This document shows positions 13,350 to 22,817 of a stretch of 64,000 nt of DNA, in pieces. The notes beneath the pieces are model-generated. The model ran no database searches, was not told where the DNA came from, and saw only the letters and a program-made list of their open reading frames with translations. The position numbers were made by a program, and so were the translations under genes. Source of the stretch: DASZUK01 sp963745595 (GTDB lineage: Bacteria; Actinomycetota; Acidimicrobiia; Acidimicrobiales; RAAP-2); contig CAVUYB010000007.1 in the NCBI GenBank assembly GCA_963745595.1, forward strand, positions 124,001 through 188,000, given 5' to 3'. Position 1 is the stretch's first letter; every line of letters begins with the position of its first letter.

Positions 13350-14288
13350 TCAGGCGTTGGGCTGCACGGTCGGATCGAGACCGTCGGGGGCGCGCCGGTG
13401 GCGCGAACGGGCCGACAGCAGCTCGCTGGTCGCCGGATCCTCGCCCTTCACGCCGCTGACCAGCGGCGAGTGGCAGAGCGTGATCGCCCCACCGAACAGG
13501 ACGAGCAGCGACAGTGCTTCCAGCGGGCCCCACGCGCCGGCCGTCCGCAGGTTGTCGCCGAAGAGGTTGATCCCGATGAGGATGCTGGCCAGCGGGTCGA
13601 CGAGGACCAGGGTCGACTGCGAGGCGGCGATCGGACCGGCGTGGTAGGCGTTCTGCGTCAGGAAGACGGCCAGCAGCCCGGAGACGGCCAGGCCGTACGT
13701 CTGCCAGTGGCGGAACACCGACACCCAGTCGTTGGCGACGAAGCCGGTGACGATCTTCGTGAGCGCGGCCGTGAACGCGAATGCCACGGCCGCCGCCGCC
13801 CCGAACATGGCCGACCGCCACCAGCGCGGGCCGTGGAAGGCCAGGGCGACCGTGATGACGATGACGGCCACGCACGACCCACCGACCTCGGCCCACTCGG
13901 CCGGCCCGGGGACGAGGTCACCACCCTTCGGCGCGGCGAAGAGGAGGAAGCCGGCCAGCCCAGCCGCGGCCGCGCCGGCCCCGAGCCACTCCCGCCAACC
14001 GACGGTGAACCGGAACCACGTGCCGAGAATGAGGACCAGGAAGAGCAGCTCCGTCGTCATGATCGGCTGTACTTCGGTCAGGCGCCCGAAGTGCAACGCG
14101 ATGGCCTGGAGGACGAACGACACCGTCATCAGCCCGAAGCCGGCCAGCCAGATCCCCCGGCGCAGCGCGTGGGCCATCAGGCTCAGCCGCATCGTGTCCC
14201 CGGCCGGCGCGTCCTCCACGCCCATGCGCTGCATGACGCTGGTCAGCGCGTTCGCCAGTGCGGCCGCCAGGGCTAGGAGGTAGACCAT
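13350..14288 (-). CDS. DMT/EamA-family membrane transporter
   Basis: 312-residue protein with about nine to ten transmembrane helices arranged as two EamA-like halves, typical of the drug/metabolite transporter superfamily. The N-terminus is MVYLLALAAALANALTSVM with repeated small residues, and the second half contains NAYHAGPIAASQSTLVLVDP, a segment common in DMT proteins. The C-terminal 35 residues are hydrophilic and basic. ATG start at 14288. The 10 bp covering its stop (13347-13356) recur at 13330-13339. Substrate unknown. Confidence 0.8.
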   Translation of the reverse strand: MVYLLALAAALANALTSVMQRMGVEDAPAGDTMRLSLMAHALRRGIWLAGFGLMTVSFVLQAIALHFGRLTEVQPIMTTELLFLVLILGTWFRFTVGWREWLGAGAAAAGLAGFLLFAAPKGGDLVPGPAEWAEVGGSCVAVIVITVALAFHGPRWWRSAMFGAAAAVAFAFTAALTKIVTGFVANDWVSVFRHWQTYGLAVSGLLAVFLTQNAYHAGPIAASQSTLVLVDPLASILIGINLFGDNLRTAGAWGPLEALSLLVLFGGAITLCHSPLVSGVKGEDPATSELLSARSRHRRAPDGLDPTVQPNA

Positions 14289-14393
14289 GAGATCGGCCCA
14301 TTGTACGTGGCCGTCGTCGATAAAAGCCGTTCCACCTCTCGGAGCCCGCCCCCGGACCGCCCCGGCGCCGGCCCGGGGCCGCCGGCGCCCGGA

Positions 14394-15143
14394 TCAGCGC
14401 CAGGGCAGATCGGCGACGAACGCCCAGCTCCGCCGATGGATCGACGACAGCCCATAGCCGCGCAACGCGGTCTGGTGCACCATCGACGGGTAGCCCTTGT
14501 TCCGCTCGAACGCGTACGCCGGGAAGTGCCCGGCCTCCTCCCGCATCAGGCGGTCGCGGACGACCTTCGCCAGCACCGACGCGGCCGCGACCGACGCGCA
14601 ACGGGCATCGCCGTCGACCACCGGCACGACCGTCGACGGGCTCGTCACCGGCGGCAGCGCCGGCTCGGCCATCGCCCCGGCACCGTCCAACCCGGGCAGC
14701 GCCGGTTGGTCGTGACCAACGGTCCCGTCCACCGGCGGCTTCGGTGGTCGGGCCCGCAGCAGGTCGTGCGGCCCGTCGACCAGCACCGCGTCCGGTCGGA
14801 TCTCCAGGGCGGCCAGCGCCCGGTAGGCGGCGATCCGCAACGCGGCCGTCATGCCCCACCGGTCGCACTCCGCCGGGCTGGCGTGCCCGACCGCGCCGTC
14901 GACGCACCAGGCCGCGATCTCGTCGAACACCGACTCCCGGCGGTCCTCGGCCAGCAGCTTCGAGTCCCGCAGCCAAAGCGGCAACGACCGGGTCGTCACG
15001 CCTGGCCGTACGACGGCCACCCCGACGCTCACCGGGCCGGCCCACGCCCCCCGGCCGACCTCGTCCAGGCCGGCCACCCAGCGGTGGCCGGCCCGCCAGA
15101 GCCGCCGCTCCTCGTCCAGGCTGGGCCGCGGTGACGGCGTCAA
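14394..15143 (-). CDS. rnhB: Ribonuclease HII
   Basis: 249-residue RNase HII, which removes RNA from RNA:DNA hybrids and misincorporated ribonucleotides. The catalytic DEG signature appears as GLDEVGRGAWAGPV; the other carboxylates are in DAVLVDGPHD and near VVDGDARCASVAAASVLAK. The middle holds an insertion of about 40 residues rich in Pro, Gly and Ala (about residues 135-175), longer than in E. coli. The TTG at 15143 overlaps the rpiB stop as TTGA and is the natural coupled start. It ends with FVADLPWR. Confidence 0.9.
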   Translation of the reverse strand: MTPSPRPSLDEERRLWRAGHRWVAGLDEVGRGAWAGPVSVGVAVVRPGVTTRSLPLWLRDSKLLAEDRRESVFDEIAAWCVDGAVGHASPAECDRWGMTAALRIAAYRALAALEIRPDAVLVDGPHDLLRARPPKPPVDGTVGHDQPALPGLDGAGAMAEPALPPVTSPSTVVPVVDGDARCASVAAASVLAKVVRDRLMREEAGHFPAYAFERNKGYPSMVHQTALRGYGLSSIHRRSWAFVADLPWR

Positions 15144-15556
15144 CGGGGCCGCTCGAGCCGGGCGACGAGCGCGTCCTCGGCGTCGTCGACATCGGTCGAC
15201 AAGAACGCGTCGAGCATCTCCGCCGCCACCGTCGCCGTCGTCAGGCGGAGGCCGAACGCGAGCACGTTGGCGTCGTTCCACCGCCGGGCTCCCGTCGCCG
15301 TCCACGCGTCCGTGCACAGCGCGGCCCGGACGCCCGGGACCTTGTTGGCGGCGATCGCCACGCCGGTCCCCGTCGTGCAGACGACGACCCCGCGATCGGT
15401 CCGGCCGGACGCCACCGCCTCGCCGACCGCCCGGCCGACGTCCGGCCAATCGATCCCATCGGCCACCACCGTCACGTCGTGGCCGGCCGCCCGCAGGTCG
15501 GCCACGACCCCCGCCGTCAGCGCCGTCCGCTCGTCCGTGCCGAACGCGATCCGCAT
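15140..15556 (-). CDS. rpiB: RpiB/LacAB-family sugar-phosphate isomerase
   Basis: 138-residue isomerase of the RpiB family, interconverting ribose 5-phosphate and ribulose 5-phosphate. It has the N-terminal MRIAFGTDERT, the active-site loop VVCTTGTGVAIAANKVPG with the catalytic Cys, and ARRWNDANVLAFGLR with the phosphate-binding basic residues. The second residue pattern departs a little from canonical RpiB (GTDE instead of GSDH), so a related pentose or hexose isomerase is possible. Its stop overlaps the rnhB start. Confidence 0.8.
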   Translation of the reverse strand: MRIAFGTDERTALTAGVVADLRAAGHDVTVVADGIDWPDVGRAVGEAVASGRTDRGVVVCTTGTGVAIAANKVPGVRAALCTDAWTATGARRWNDANVLAFGLRLTTATVAAEMLDAFLSTDVDDAEDALVARLERPR

Positions 15557-15585
15557 CGACCGCACGCTACCGGCCGCCCGGCCCG

Positions 15586-15634
15586 TCAGGGCCGCCGGAG
15601 CTCGGTCGGCACCATCAGGGCCGCCGGAGCTCGG
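15586..15634. repeat. Gene-end direct repeat behind the acyl-CoA ligase, 20 bp exact x 2
   Basis: 15615-15634 holds the last codons and TGA stop of the minus-strand ligase; 15586-15605, downstream of the stop, is identical over all 20 positions. The two stops are 29 nt apart, so the copy is out of frame. Confidence 0.92.
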
Positions 15635-17150
15635 CCCGTTGCACCTTGCCCATCGCGTTGCGCGGCAGCGCGTCGACCAGGTGCACCTCACGGGGCCGCT
15701 TGTACGGCGCCAGCCGGGCCGCCGCGAACTCGGCCAGCGCGGCGACCGGCACCGATGCGGTGGCCAGGACGACCCAGGCGACGACGGTCTCGCCCCACTC
15801 CTCCGACGGCATGCCGACGACCGCCACCTCGGCCACCGCCGGGTGGCCGAGCAGGACGTCCTCGACCTCGGCCGGGTAGACGTTGTAGCCGCCGCTGATG
15901 ATCAGGTCGGTCTGCCGTCCCCGTACCGCCAGGTAGCCGTCCGTGTCCTCGGTAACGACGTCACCCGTCCGGAACCAGTCGCCTTCGAACGCCGCGTCGG
16001 TCGCCGCCGGTCGCTCCCAGTAGCCGCCGAAGACGGACGGCCCGCGCACGAGCAGACCGCCGTCGGCGCCGTCCGTGCGGACCTCGACGCCGGGCAGCGG
16101 GAACCCGACCGTCCCCGGACGGCGTTCGCCGTCGTACGGGTTCGAGACCGTCAAGAGCGTCTCGGTCATGCCGTAGCGCTCGAGGATCGCCACCCCCGCG
16201 TCGGTCCGCACCCGTTCCCACAACGGCGCCGGCAGCGGCGCCGAACCGGAGACGCACAGCCGGAGCCGGGCCAGCTCGGCCACCCGCCCGGACTCGGCCA
16301 GCCGGCGGTACATCGTCGGCACGCCGAAGAACAGCGTCCCGCCGTGCCGCTCGGCCGCGTCGAGGACACCGGCGGCCGAGAACCCGTCGAGCACGACCGC
16401 CGACGCCCCGGTCGCCAACGTCCCGAACAGCCCGGCGCACAGCCCGTGGACATGGAACAGCGGGAGCGCCAGTACGAGCCGGTCGTCCGGTGACCACCGC
16501 CACGCGCTCGCCACCGCTCGCACGCCGGCCAACAGGTTGGCGTGCGTGAGCACCGCCCCCTTCGGCACGCCGGTCGTCCCCGACGTGAAGACGATCATCG
16601 CCGCGTCGCCCGGGCCCGACCGGTCGAGGATCGGATCGGCGACCGTCCGGCCGGCGGCCGGGGTGAGGCGCCCGGCGACCCCGGCCGGCGAGAGGTCGGG
16701 GAAGACCACTGCGGTGGCCCCCGGCCCTGACGCCGCCGCCACCCACGCCGCCTGCTCCGGGCGGTCGACGATCGCCACCGCCGGGCGGACGTCGCCGACG
16801 ACATGAGCCAGCTCCCGCTCCGTGTACGCCGAGTTGACCGGCACGACGATCGCGCCGAGCCGCAACGCGCCGACGCAGGCGACGATGGCGTCGAGCGACG
16901 TCGCCGTCGACCACACCACCCGCTCGCCCGGCCCGAGCCCCGCCGCCGCCAGCCGGCCCGCCGCCGACCGCGTCCGTTCCTCCAGCGCGCCCGCCGTACA
17001 CCACGTCCCGCCGACGTGGACGACCCGGCGCGCCGGCTCGGCCGCCCAGTGCCCCGCCCAGACCGCCGGCAGGCTGCCCCCGGCCACCAGGTCCGCCGCG
17101 GTCAGCGTGACGCCGGGCGCCAGGTGACGGGCCCACTCCTCCGCGGTCAC
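15615..17150 (-). CDS. AMP-forming acyl-CoA synthetase (malonyl-CoA synthetase/FadD-like)
   Basis: 511-residue ANL-superfamily enzyme that activates a carboxylic acid through an acyl-adenylate before CoA transfer. Motifs in order: IVFTSGTTGVPKGAVLTH (P-loop A3), ERYGMTETLLTVSNPY (A5), WFRTGDVVTEDTDGYLAV (A7), GRQTDLIISGGYNVYPAEVE (A8 hinge) and PRNAMGKVQRAEL (A10 catalytic Lys). The RYGMTET sequence is common in malonyl/methylmalonyl-CoA synthetases, which makes that specificity plausible but unproven. GTG start at 17150 fits length and the N-terminal alignment. The downstream DNA carries a 20-bp exact copy of the gene end. Confidence 0.88.
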   Translation of the reverse strand: MTAEEWARHLAPGVTLTAADLVAGGSLPAVWAGHWAAEPARRVVHVGGTWCTAGALEERTRSAAGRLAAAGLGPGERVVWSTATSLDAIVACVGALRLGAIVVPVNSAYTERELAHVVGDVRPAVAIVDRPEQAAWVAAASGPGATAVVFPDLSPAGVAGRLTPAAGRTVADPILDRSGPGDAAMIVFTSGTTGVPKGAVLTHANLLAGVRAVASAWRWSPDDRLVLALPLFHVHGLCAGLFGTLATGASAVVLDGFSAAGVLDAAERHGGTLFFGVPTMYRRLAESGRVAELARLRLCVSGSAPLPAPLWERVRTDAGVAILERYGMTETLLTVSNPYDGERRPGTVGFPLPGVEVRTDGADGGLLVRGPSVFGGYWERPAATDAAFEGDWFRTGDVVTEDTDGYLAVRGRQTDLIISGGYNVYPAEVEDVLLGHPAVAEVAVVGMPSEEWGETVVAWVVLATASVPVAALAEFAAARLAPYKRPREVHLVDALPRNAMGKVQRAELRRP

Positions 17151-17237
17151 CGCGGCATGGTAGCGGCCGAGCCGCTCCCGACCGCTGGGTAGCGGTCGCG
17201 CTTCTCTGCGGTGCTGCCCCAGTCGTAACCTGACCCG

Positions 17238-20009
17238 ATGAGCCCACGCCGAGTCGCCGTCGTCCCCCACACCCACTGGGACCGGGAGTGGTACGAGCCG
17301 TTCCAGACGTTCCGGCTGCACCTCGTCGACGCCCTCGACACGCTGCTCGCGCTGATGGAGACGGACACCGCCTACGCCCGCTTCCTGCTCGACGGCCAGA
17401 TGGCCGTCGTCGACGACTACCTCGAGATCCGCCCGGACGCCGAGGAGCGGATCCGCGCCCTCGCCGCCGCCGGCCGGCTGACGATGGGGCCGTGGTACAT
17501 CCTGATGGACGAGTTCCTCGTCTCCCGCGAGACGATCGTGCGCGACCTCCAGATCGGGCATGGCCCGCGGCGCGGCCTTCGGCGGCGCGATGGACGTCGG
17601 CTACCTGCCCGACATGTTCGGCCACGTCGCCCAGATGCCCCAGATCCTCCGGCTCGCCGGGCTCGACCCACACCGTCGTCTGGCGCGGCGTGCCCGCACA
17701 GGTCACCAAGACCGGCTTCTGGTGGGAGGCTCCCGACGGCTCGACCGTCCGGGCCGAGTACCTGCCCGTCGGCTACGGCAACGGCGCCGTCCTGCCCGAC
17801 GACGCCAAGGCCCTCGTCCGCCGCGTCGCCGACCACGAGCAGGAGATCGGCTCGTTCCTCCTCGACGACCTGCTGCTGATGAACGGCTCCGACCACCTCG
17901 ACCCCCAGCCGTGGCTCGGTCGCGTCGTCGCCGAGGCGAACGCCATCCAGGACGACTACGTCTTCGAGATCACGTCGCTGCCGGAGTACCTCGCCGACGC
18001 GCCGACCGACGGTCTCGAGCACTGGCAGGGCGAGCTGCGGTCCGGCGCCCGGGCCAACGTGCTGATGGGCGTGACCTCCAACCGGGTCGACGTCAAGCGG
18101 GCCGCCGGCGCCACCGAGCGCGCGCTCGAACGGCGAGCCGAGCCATACGCCGCCCTCTTCCAGCCGGCCGACGTATGGCCCGGCCGCCTGCTCGATCTCG
18201 CCTGGCTCGACGTCGTCCGCAACGCCGCCCACGACTCGATCTGCGCCTGCTCCGTCGACGACGTCGTCGACGCCGTCCTCCACCGCTTCGCCGAAGCCCG
18301 GCAGATCGCCGACGGCATCGCCGGCCGCGCCCTGAAGGCCCTCGGCCAGTCGATGGCCGAGCCCGGGTCCGTCGTCGTCAACCCGTCCGCCCACGCCCGC
18401 CGCGGCATGGTCGAGCTCGTCGTCGGCGCCGAGCTGCCCCCCGGTGACGACGTCCAGGTGCTCTCCGAGCGCATGGGCCTGCCCGGGCAGATGACCCTCG
18501 ACGCCAACACCGTCCGCACCGTCCTCGGCATGCTGCAGGGCCCGAAGATCGACAACGACGCCTGGGTCCACGACGTCCGCATCGACGAGGACGAGACCGG
18601 CATCGACCTCACCGTCGCCATCGGCCCCGACGAGCGGCCCGGCGTCGCCATCGCCGAGGCCAAGCAGGACCTCTACACCCGCCTCGGCGCCCGGCCCGAC
18701 GTGATGGTCCGCGTCCGCCTCGACCAGCCGCCCATCCGGCGCATCGCCGCCCGTGTCGCCGACGTCCCCGGCTTCGGCTGGCGGTCGTTCACCCCCGCCC
18801 CGCTCGCCCACCCGGTCGCCGCCACCGAGGCCGACGACCACAACGGCGGCGATGGCGGCAGTGGCGGCAGTGGCGGCGGCGTGACGCTGACCAACGGGCT
18901 GGTGACCGTGACGGTCGACCCGATCGACGGCACCTTCGCCGTCGACGGCGTCGCCGGCTTCGGCCGGCTCGTCGACGGCGGCGACCTCGGCGACTCGTAC
19001 AACTACTCGCCGCCCGCGGCGCGACCGCACGGTCGACACTCCCGAAACCGTGACCGTCGCCATCGGCGACCGCGGGCCGGTCCGGGCCACCGCCGTCGTC
19101 ACCGCCACCTATCGCTGGCCCGACCACGTCGACGGCACCTCCCAAGCCCGCGTCGGCGACCACCTCGTCGACGTGACGACGACCATCGACGTCCGCGCCG
19201 ACGAGCCGACCGTCCGCGTCTCGACCACCTTCGTCAACCCGTCTCGCGACCACCGCCTGCGCGTCCACCTGCCGCTCCCCGAGCCGGCCACCGAGTCCGA
19301 GGCCGAGTGTGCGTTCGCCACCGTCCGCCGCGGCCTGACCGCCGAGGGCCGTCCCGACGAGCTCGGCCTCCCCACCTTCCCGTCCCGGCGCTTCGTCCGC
19401 GCCGGCGGCCTCACCGTCGTCCACGACGGCGTCGCCGAGTACGAGCTCGTCGACATCACCGGTGACGGCGGTGGAAACGACGCAGCCGGCGGAGCCGGCG
19501 GAAACGACACGGCCGGTGGAAACGACGGCGCCGAGCCCGTGGCCCACGCGCTCGCTCTCACGCTGCTCCGGTCCACCGGGATGCTGTCCCGGCTCGGCAT
19601 GGCCTATCGGCCGTTCCCCGCCGGTCCGCTCACCCCGGTCGACGGGTTGCAGCTCGTCGGGCGACGCATCGACGCCCGGTACGCGGTTGTCGTCGGTCCC
19701 GTCGACCCGTGGACGCTGGCCGACGACGTTCTGTTGCCCCTCGAGGTCGTCGGCTCACTCGGCGGCGGCTGGCGCCCGGCCCACGGCAGCGCCCTCGAGG
19801 TCGACGGGGCCGAGGTGACCGCGGTCCGCCGGGTGGCCGGGCTGTTGGAGGTCCGCGTCTTCAACCCGTCGCCCGAGACGACGACCGTGACCCTCGGCGC
19901 CCGCGCTGGCTGGCTCGTCGACCTCCGCGGCCAACCGCTCGAGCCCGTCGAAGGCCACTTCTCGCTGCGGCCCCACGGCATCGCCACCGTCCGCTTGAGC
20001 GGCGAGTAG
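17238..20009 (+). CDS. GH38 alpha-mannosidase, frame-disrupted
   Basis: About 923 residues once three frames are joined. The GH38 zinc site is visible at the N-terminus in PHTHWDREWYEPFQTF; the nucleophile region is VGYLPDMFGHVAQMPQIL; a second metal-ligand His lies in RNAAHDSICACSVDDVV. These enzymes hydrolyse alpha-mannosyl linkages, probably of oligosaccharides taken up or recycled in the cytoplasm, since no signal peptide is seen. One extra base near 17558, one near 17665 and one near 19020 break the frame; each correction restores family sequence. The C-terminal beta domain has two Gly/Asn/Ser-rich inserts, near 18840 and 19470-19530, perhaps flexible loops. ATG start at 17238. The gene end is imperfectly duplicated in tandem. 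Confidence 0.88.
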
Positions 20010-20033
20010 GCGGTCCGCCTCAGCGGCGACTGA
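19986..20033. repeat. Imperfect gene-end tandem repeat behind the mannosidase, 24 bp x 2
   Basis: 19986-20009 encodes the end of the mannosidase (VRLSGE-stop); 20010-20033 matches at about 17 of 24 positions and reads VRLSGD-stop in the same frame. It is the only clear case besides the relaxase where the second stop is in frame with the first. Confidence 0.6.
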
Positions 20034-20058
20034 GCGCCGGGGCGGCGACGGCCGCTGG

Positions 20059-21081
20059 CTACGACAGGCCGCGGTGAAGGACGGCATCCCACTCGGAACG
20101 AGCCGGACGCTCCATCAGGGTCGCCAACGCCTCAGCTGGTGACGTCTTCCCCGCCACCAGCGCGGCCACCTGCTCGGCGATCGGCATCTCGACGCCGGCC
20201 GCCCGAGCCAGGTCGACCAGCGGACCGGCGGTCTTCACCCCCTCGGCCACCATGTGCATGCCCGAAAGGACGTCGTCCAACGACCGGCCGCCGCCGAGCT
20301 CGAAGCCGACCGTCCGGTTCCGACTGGCCGGGCTGGTGCACGTGGCCAGCAGGTCGCCCACGCCGGCCAGCCCGCCGAACGTCAGCGTCTTGCCACCGAC
20401 CGCAATGCCGAGCCTTCCCTGCTCGGCCAGGCCGCGGGTGACGAGGACCGCCCGGGTGTTCTCCCCGAGGCCGAGGCCGTCGCAGATACCGGCCGCAATG
20501 GCCATCACGTTCTTGCTCGCCCCGGCGATCTCGCAACCGACGACGTCCGTCCCCGTGTAGACGCGGAACGTTCGGCAGTGGAGCTGCGCCTGGACCTCTT
20601 CGGCCAGCCGCTCGTCCTCCAGAGCGACCACCGTCGCCGCCGGCTGACCCTCGGCCACCTCTCGAGCCAGGTTCGGCCCGCTCAGCACGCCGGCCGGGTG
20701 GCCCGGGAGCACCTGTTCGACGATTTCCGACATCCGCAGGTTCGTCCCGACCTCGATGCCCTTGGCCAGGCTGACGACCGCTGCGCCGTCGGCGATGACC
20801 GGCGCCATCGCTTCGAGGACGCCGCGGAAGCCGTGCGACGGCACCGCGACGAGGACGATGCTCGCGCCGTCCACCGCGTCCGCCATCGACGCCGTCGGCC
20901 GGAGCAACCGCGGCAGCTCGATGCCCGGCAGGTAGCGGGCGTTCTCGTGGCCGGACGCGATGGCCTCGGCCAGCTCTGGTGAGCGGGCCCACAGCGCCGT
21001 CGGGCCCCGGGCGGCCAGGAGCGCGGCCACCGTCGTCCCCCACGAACCCGCTCCGACGACCGCGACGACCCCGTTCGACAT
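20059..21081 (-). CDS. gpsA: NAD(P)-dependent glycerol-3-phosphate dehydrogenase
   Basis: 340-residue GpsA, making sn-glycerol 3-phosphate from dihydroxyacetone phosphate for phospholipid synthesis. Rossmann motif VVGAGSWGTTVAALLA, then VVSLAKGIE, SGPNLAREVAEGQPAA, the catalytic Lys in GCEIAGASKNVMAIAAG and FGGLAGVGDLLATCTSPASRN. Length is standard. ATG at 21081. It converges with the mannosidase, and its start diverges from fbiD with only 52 bp between them, which must hold both promoters. Confidence 0.95.
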   Translation of the reverse strand: MSNGVVAVVGAGSWGTTVAALLAARGPTALWARSPELAEAIASGHENARYLPGIELPRLLRPTASMADAVDGASIVLVAVPSHGFRGVLEAMAPVIADGAAVVSLAKGIEVGTNLRMSEIVEQVLPGHPAGVLSGPNLAREVAEGQPAATVVALEDERLAEEVQAQLHCRTFRVYTGTDVVGCEIAGASKNVMAIAAGICDGLGLGENTRAVLVTRGLAEQGRLGIAVGGKTLTFGGLAGVGDLLATCTSPASRNRTVGFELGGGRSLDDVLSGMHMVAEGVKTAGPLVDLARAAGVEMPIAEQVAALVAGKTSPAEALATLMERPARSEWDAVLHRGLS

Positions 21082-21133
21082 GGACGGAGCCTACGGCGGT
21101 GTGTCCAACCGGGGTGACCCGTACACTGGGCCC

Positions 21134-21817
21134 GTGACCGTCGGCGCCGCCGCCACCTGGCCCGCCGGCCGCTCGGCCGGTGGGACGGCGCATCCGGTAC
21201 CGCCGCCCGCCTCACCGGGAGCGGCGACCGCTTCACCAGGGGCACCGGCCGCGCCGGTGCTCGGCCGTCGAGCCGTGCTCGTCCCGGTGAAGGCGTTCGC
21301 CGACGCCAAGCGGCGGCTCGGCGACGCCCTATCGGACGCCGATCGCCAGGCCCTCGTCCGGCGGATGGCCGAACGCGTCGTCGCCGCCGGCTCGCCCCTC
21401 CCCGTCGCCGTCGTCTGCGACGACACCGAGGTGGCCGACTGGGCCCGCCGCCAGGGCGCGCTGGTCGTATGGGAGCCCGGCCGCGGCCTGAACGGTGCCG
21501 TCGAGGAGGGGGTCGAACGACTGGCCCGGATGGGCGTCGAGTCGGTCATCGTCGCCCACGGCGACCTTCCCCGGGCGACCGGGCTCGCCGACCTCGACGA
21601 TGCCGACGGGATCATCACCCTCATCCCCGACCGTCAGGGCGACGGGACGAACGTCATCGTCCTCCCCGCCCGGTGCGGATTCCGTTTCTCCTACGGCCCC
21701 GGCTCCTTCGAGCGACATCGGGCCGAGGGCGACCGCCTCGGCCTTTCCGTCCGCGTCCTCTGCTCGCCCGACCTCGCCCTCGACGTCGACTGGCCGGCCG
21801 ACCTCGAGTGGGCGTGA
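21134..21817 (+). CDS. fbiD: 2-phospho-L-lactate / phosphoenolpyruvate guanylyltransferase (F420 synthesis)
   Basis: 227-residue CofC/FbiD-type guanylyltransferase, which in actinobacteria activates phosphoenolpyruvate with GTP for coenzyme F420 assembly. Conserved features: LVPVKAFADAKRRLGDAL (nucleotide-binding start), VVCDDTEVADWA, VIVAHGDLPRA (metal-binding Asp) and IIPDRQGDGTNVIVLP-like sequence (ITLIPDRQGDGTNVIVL), then FSYGPGSFERH. The first 45 residues (Ala/Pro/Gly-rich) precede the domain. The GTG at 21134 is the best start, although LVPVKAF suggests the true one could be nearer to the domain. The stop overlaps the following GTG start (GTGA). Confidence 0.88.
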   Translation: MTVGAAATWPAGRSAGGTAHPVPPPASPGAATASPGAPAAPVLGRRAVLVPVKAFADAKRRLGDALSDADRQALVRRMAERVVAAGSPLPVAVVCDDTEVADWARRQGALVVWEPGRGLNGAVEEGVERLARMGVESVIVAHGDLPRATGLADLDDADGIITLIPDRQGDGTNVIVLPARCGFRFSYGPGSFERHRAEGDRLGLSVRVLCSPDLALDVDWPADLEWA

Positions 21818-22677
21818 CGCCGGCCGGCGCCGAGCCGGTCGACCGCTCGACGGACCGCGCCATGGACCGCGCCGCGGTGAGGTCGACCGGCGGCACCGTC
21901 CTCCCGGTCAACGAGTTGGCCGCTCGCGGCCCGGTGACGGTCGACCTGCCGACTCCCGGGCGCGCGCTGGCCGTCGGCGCCCACCCCGACGACATCGAGT
22001 TCGGCTGCGGTGCCACGTTGGCCAAGTGGGCGGCCGCCGGCTGCGAGGTCGTGCACCTCGTCCTGACCGACGGGTCCAAGGGCAGCTGGGAGCCCGGACA
22101 GGACCAGGCGTCGCTCGTCGCCGCCCGCCAGAACGAGCAACGAGCCGCGGCCGCCATCCTCAGCGGTCGGGAAGCGACCGCGGTCGAAGGACCCGAGGTC
22201 GGCTTCCTCGGCTTCCCCGACGGCGAACTCCGCAACGGCGTCAGGGAGCAGTGGGAGGTCTGCCGTTGGATACGGCTGTCGCGGCCGGACGTCGTCGTCG
22301 GGCACGACCCGTGGCGCCGGTACCGGCTCCATCCGGATCATCGCCACGCCGGGTTCGTTCTGACCGACGCGCTCGTCGCGGCCCGCGATCCGCTGTTCTT
22401 CACCGACCAGGACGTCGCCGCGCACCGCCCGTCGGCCCTCCTGCTCTGGGAGGCCGACGAGCCGAACCACGTCGAGAACGTCGACGGGTTCGCGGCCGTC
22501 AAGGTCCGGGCCCTTCTCGCCCACCGGAGCCAACACCGGACGACGATGGACGTCGGACCGGACGGGCAGGACGGCGCGGACGAGTTCGATCGAACGGTTC
22601 GTCGGCAACTGGCCGAGCACGGCGCCCTCGCCGGCCTCGACTGCGGCGAGAGCTTCCGGCTGATGACCGACATCTGA
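21814..22677 (+). CDS. PIG-L family (GlcNAc-type) deacetylase
   Basis: 287-residue Zn-dependent deacetylase of the LmbE/PIG-L family. Metal ligands and catalytic Asp sit in GAHPDDIEFGCGATLAKW, and the third ligand in RLHPDHRHAGFVLTDAL. The family includes MshB (mycothiol synthesis) and bacillithiol or GlcNAc-PI deacetylases; which activity applies here is unclear. The first 45 residues are a low-complexity extension. GTG start at 21814 overlaps the fbiD stop. Immediately past the stop, 52 bp of DNA beginning 11 codons before the stop are perfectly duplicated. Confidence 0.85.
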   Translation: MTPAGAEPVDRSTDRAMDRAAVRSTGGTVLPVNELAARGPVTVDLPTPGRALAVGAHPDDIEFGCGATLAKWAAAGCEVVHLVLTDGSKGSWEPGQDQASLVAARQNEQRAAAAILSGREATAVEGPEVGFLGFPDGELRNGVREQWEVCRWIRLSRPDVVVGHDPWRRYRLHPDHRHAGFVLTDALVAARDPLFFTDQDVAAHRPSALLLWEADEPNHVENVDGFAAVKVRALLAHRSQHRTTMDVGPDGQDGADEFDRTVRRQLAEHGALAGLDCGESFRLMTDI

Positions 22678-22748
22678 CCCTGGCTCGCCGTCCGGAGGCG
22701 AGAGCTTCCGGCTGATGACCGACATCTGACCCTGGCTCGCCGTCCGGA
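22645..22748. repeat. Perfect 52-bp tandem duplication across the PIG-L gene stop
   Basis: 22645-22696 and 22697-22748 are identical. The first unit spans the last 11 codons, the TGA stop (22675-22677) and 19 bp of downstream DNA. The second repeats all of it with its own TGA, 52 nt (out of frame) further on. Confidence 0.95.
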
Positions 22749-22754
22749 CGCGAC

Positions 22755-22778
22755 AACGGGGGCCCGAGGGCCCCCGTT
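22755..22778. terminator. Bidirectional hairpin between the PIG-L and H1-like genes
   Basis: Perfect 11-bp inverted repeat AACGGGGGCCC / GGGCCCCCGTT around a 2-bp centre. It lies between converging genes and directly after the 52-bp tandem repeat, so it probably ends transcription from both sides. Confidence 0.75.
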
Positions 22779-22817
22779 GCTCCATCGTTCCGGGCGGCGG
22801 ACCGCCCGGCGACACCG

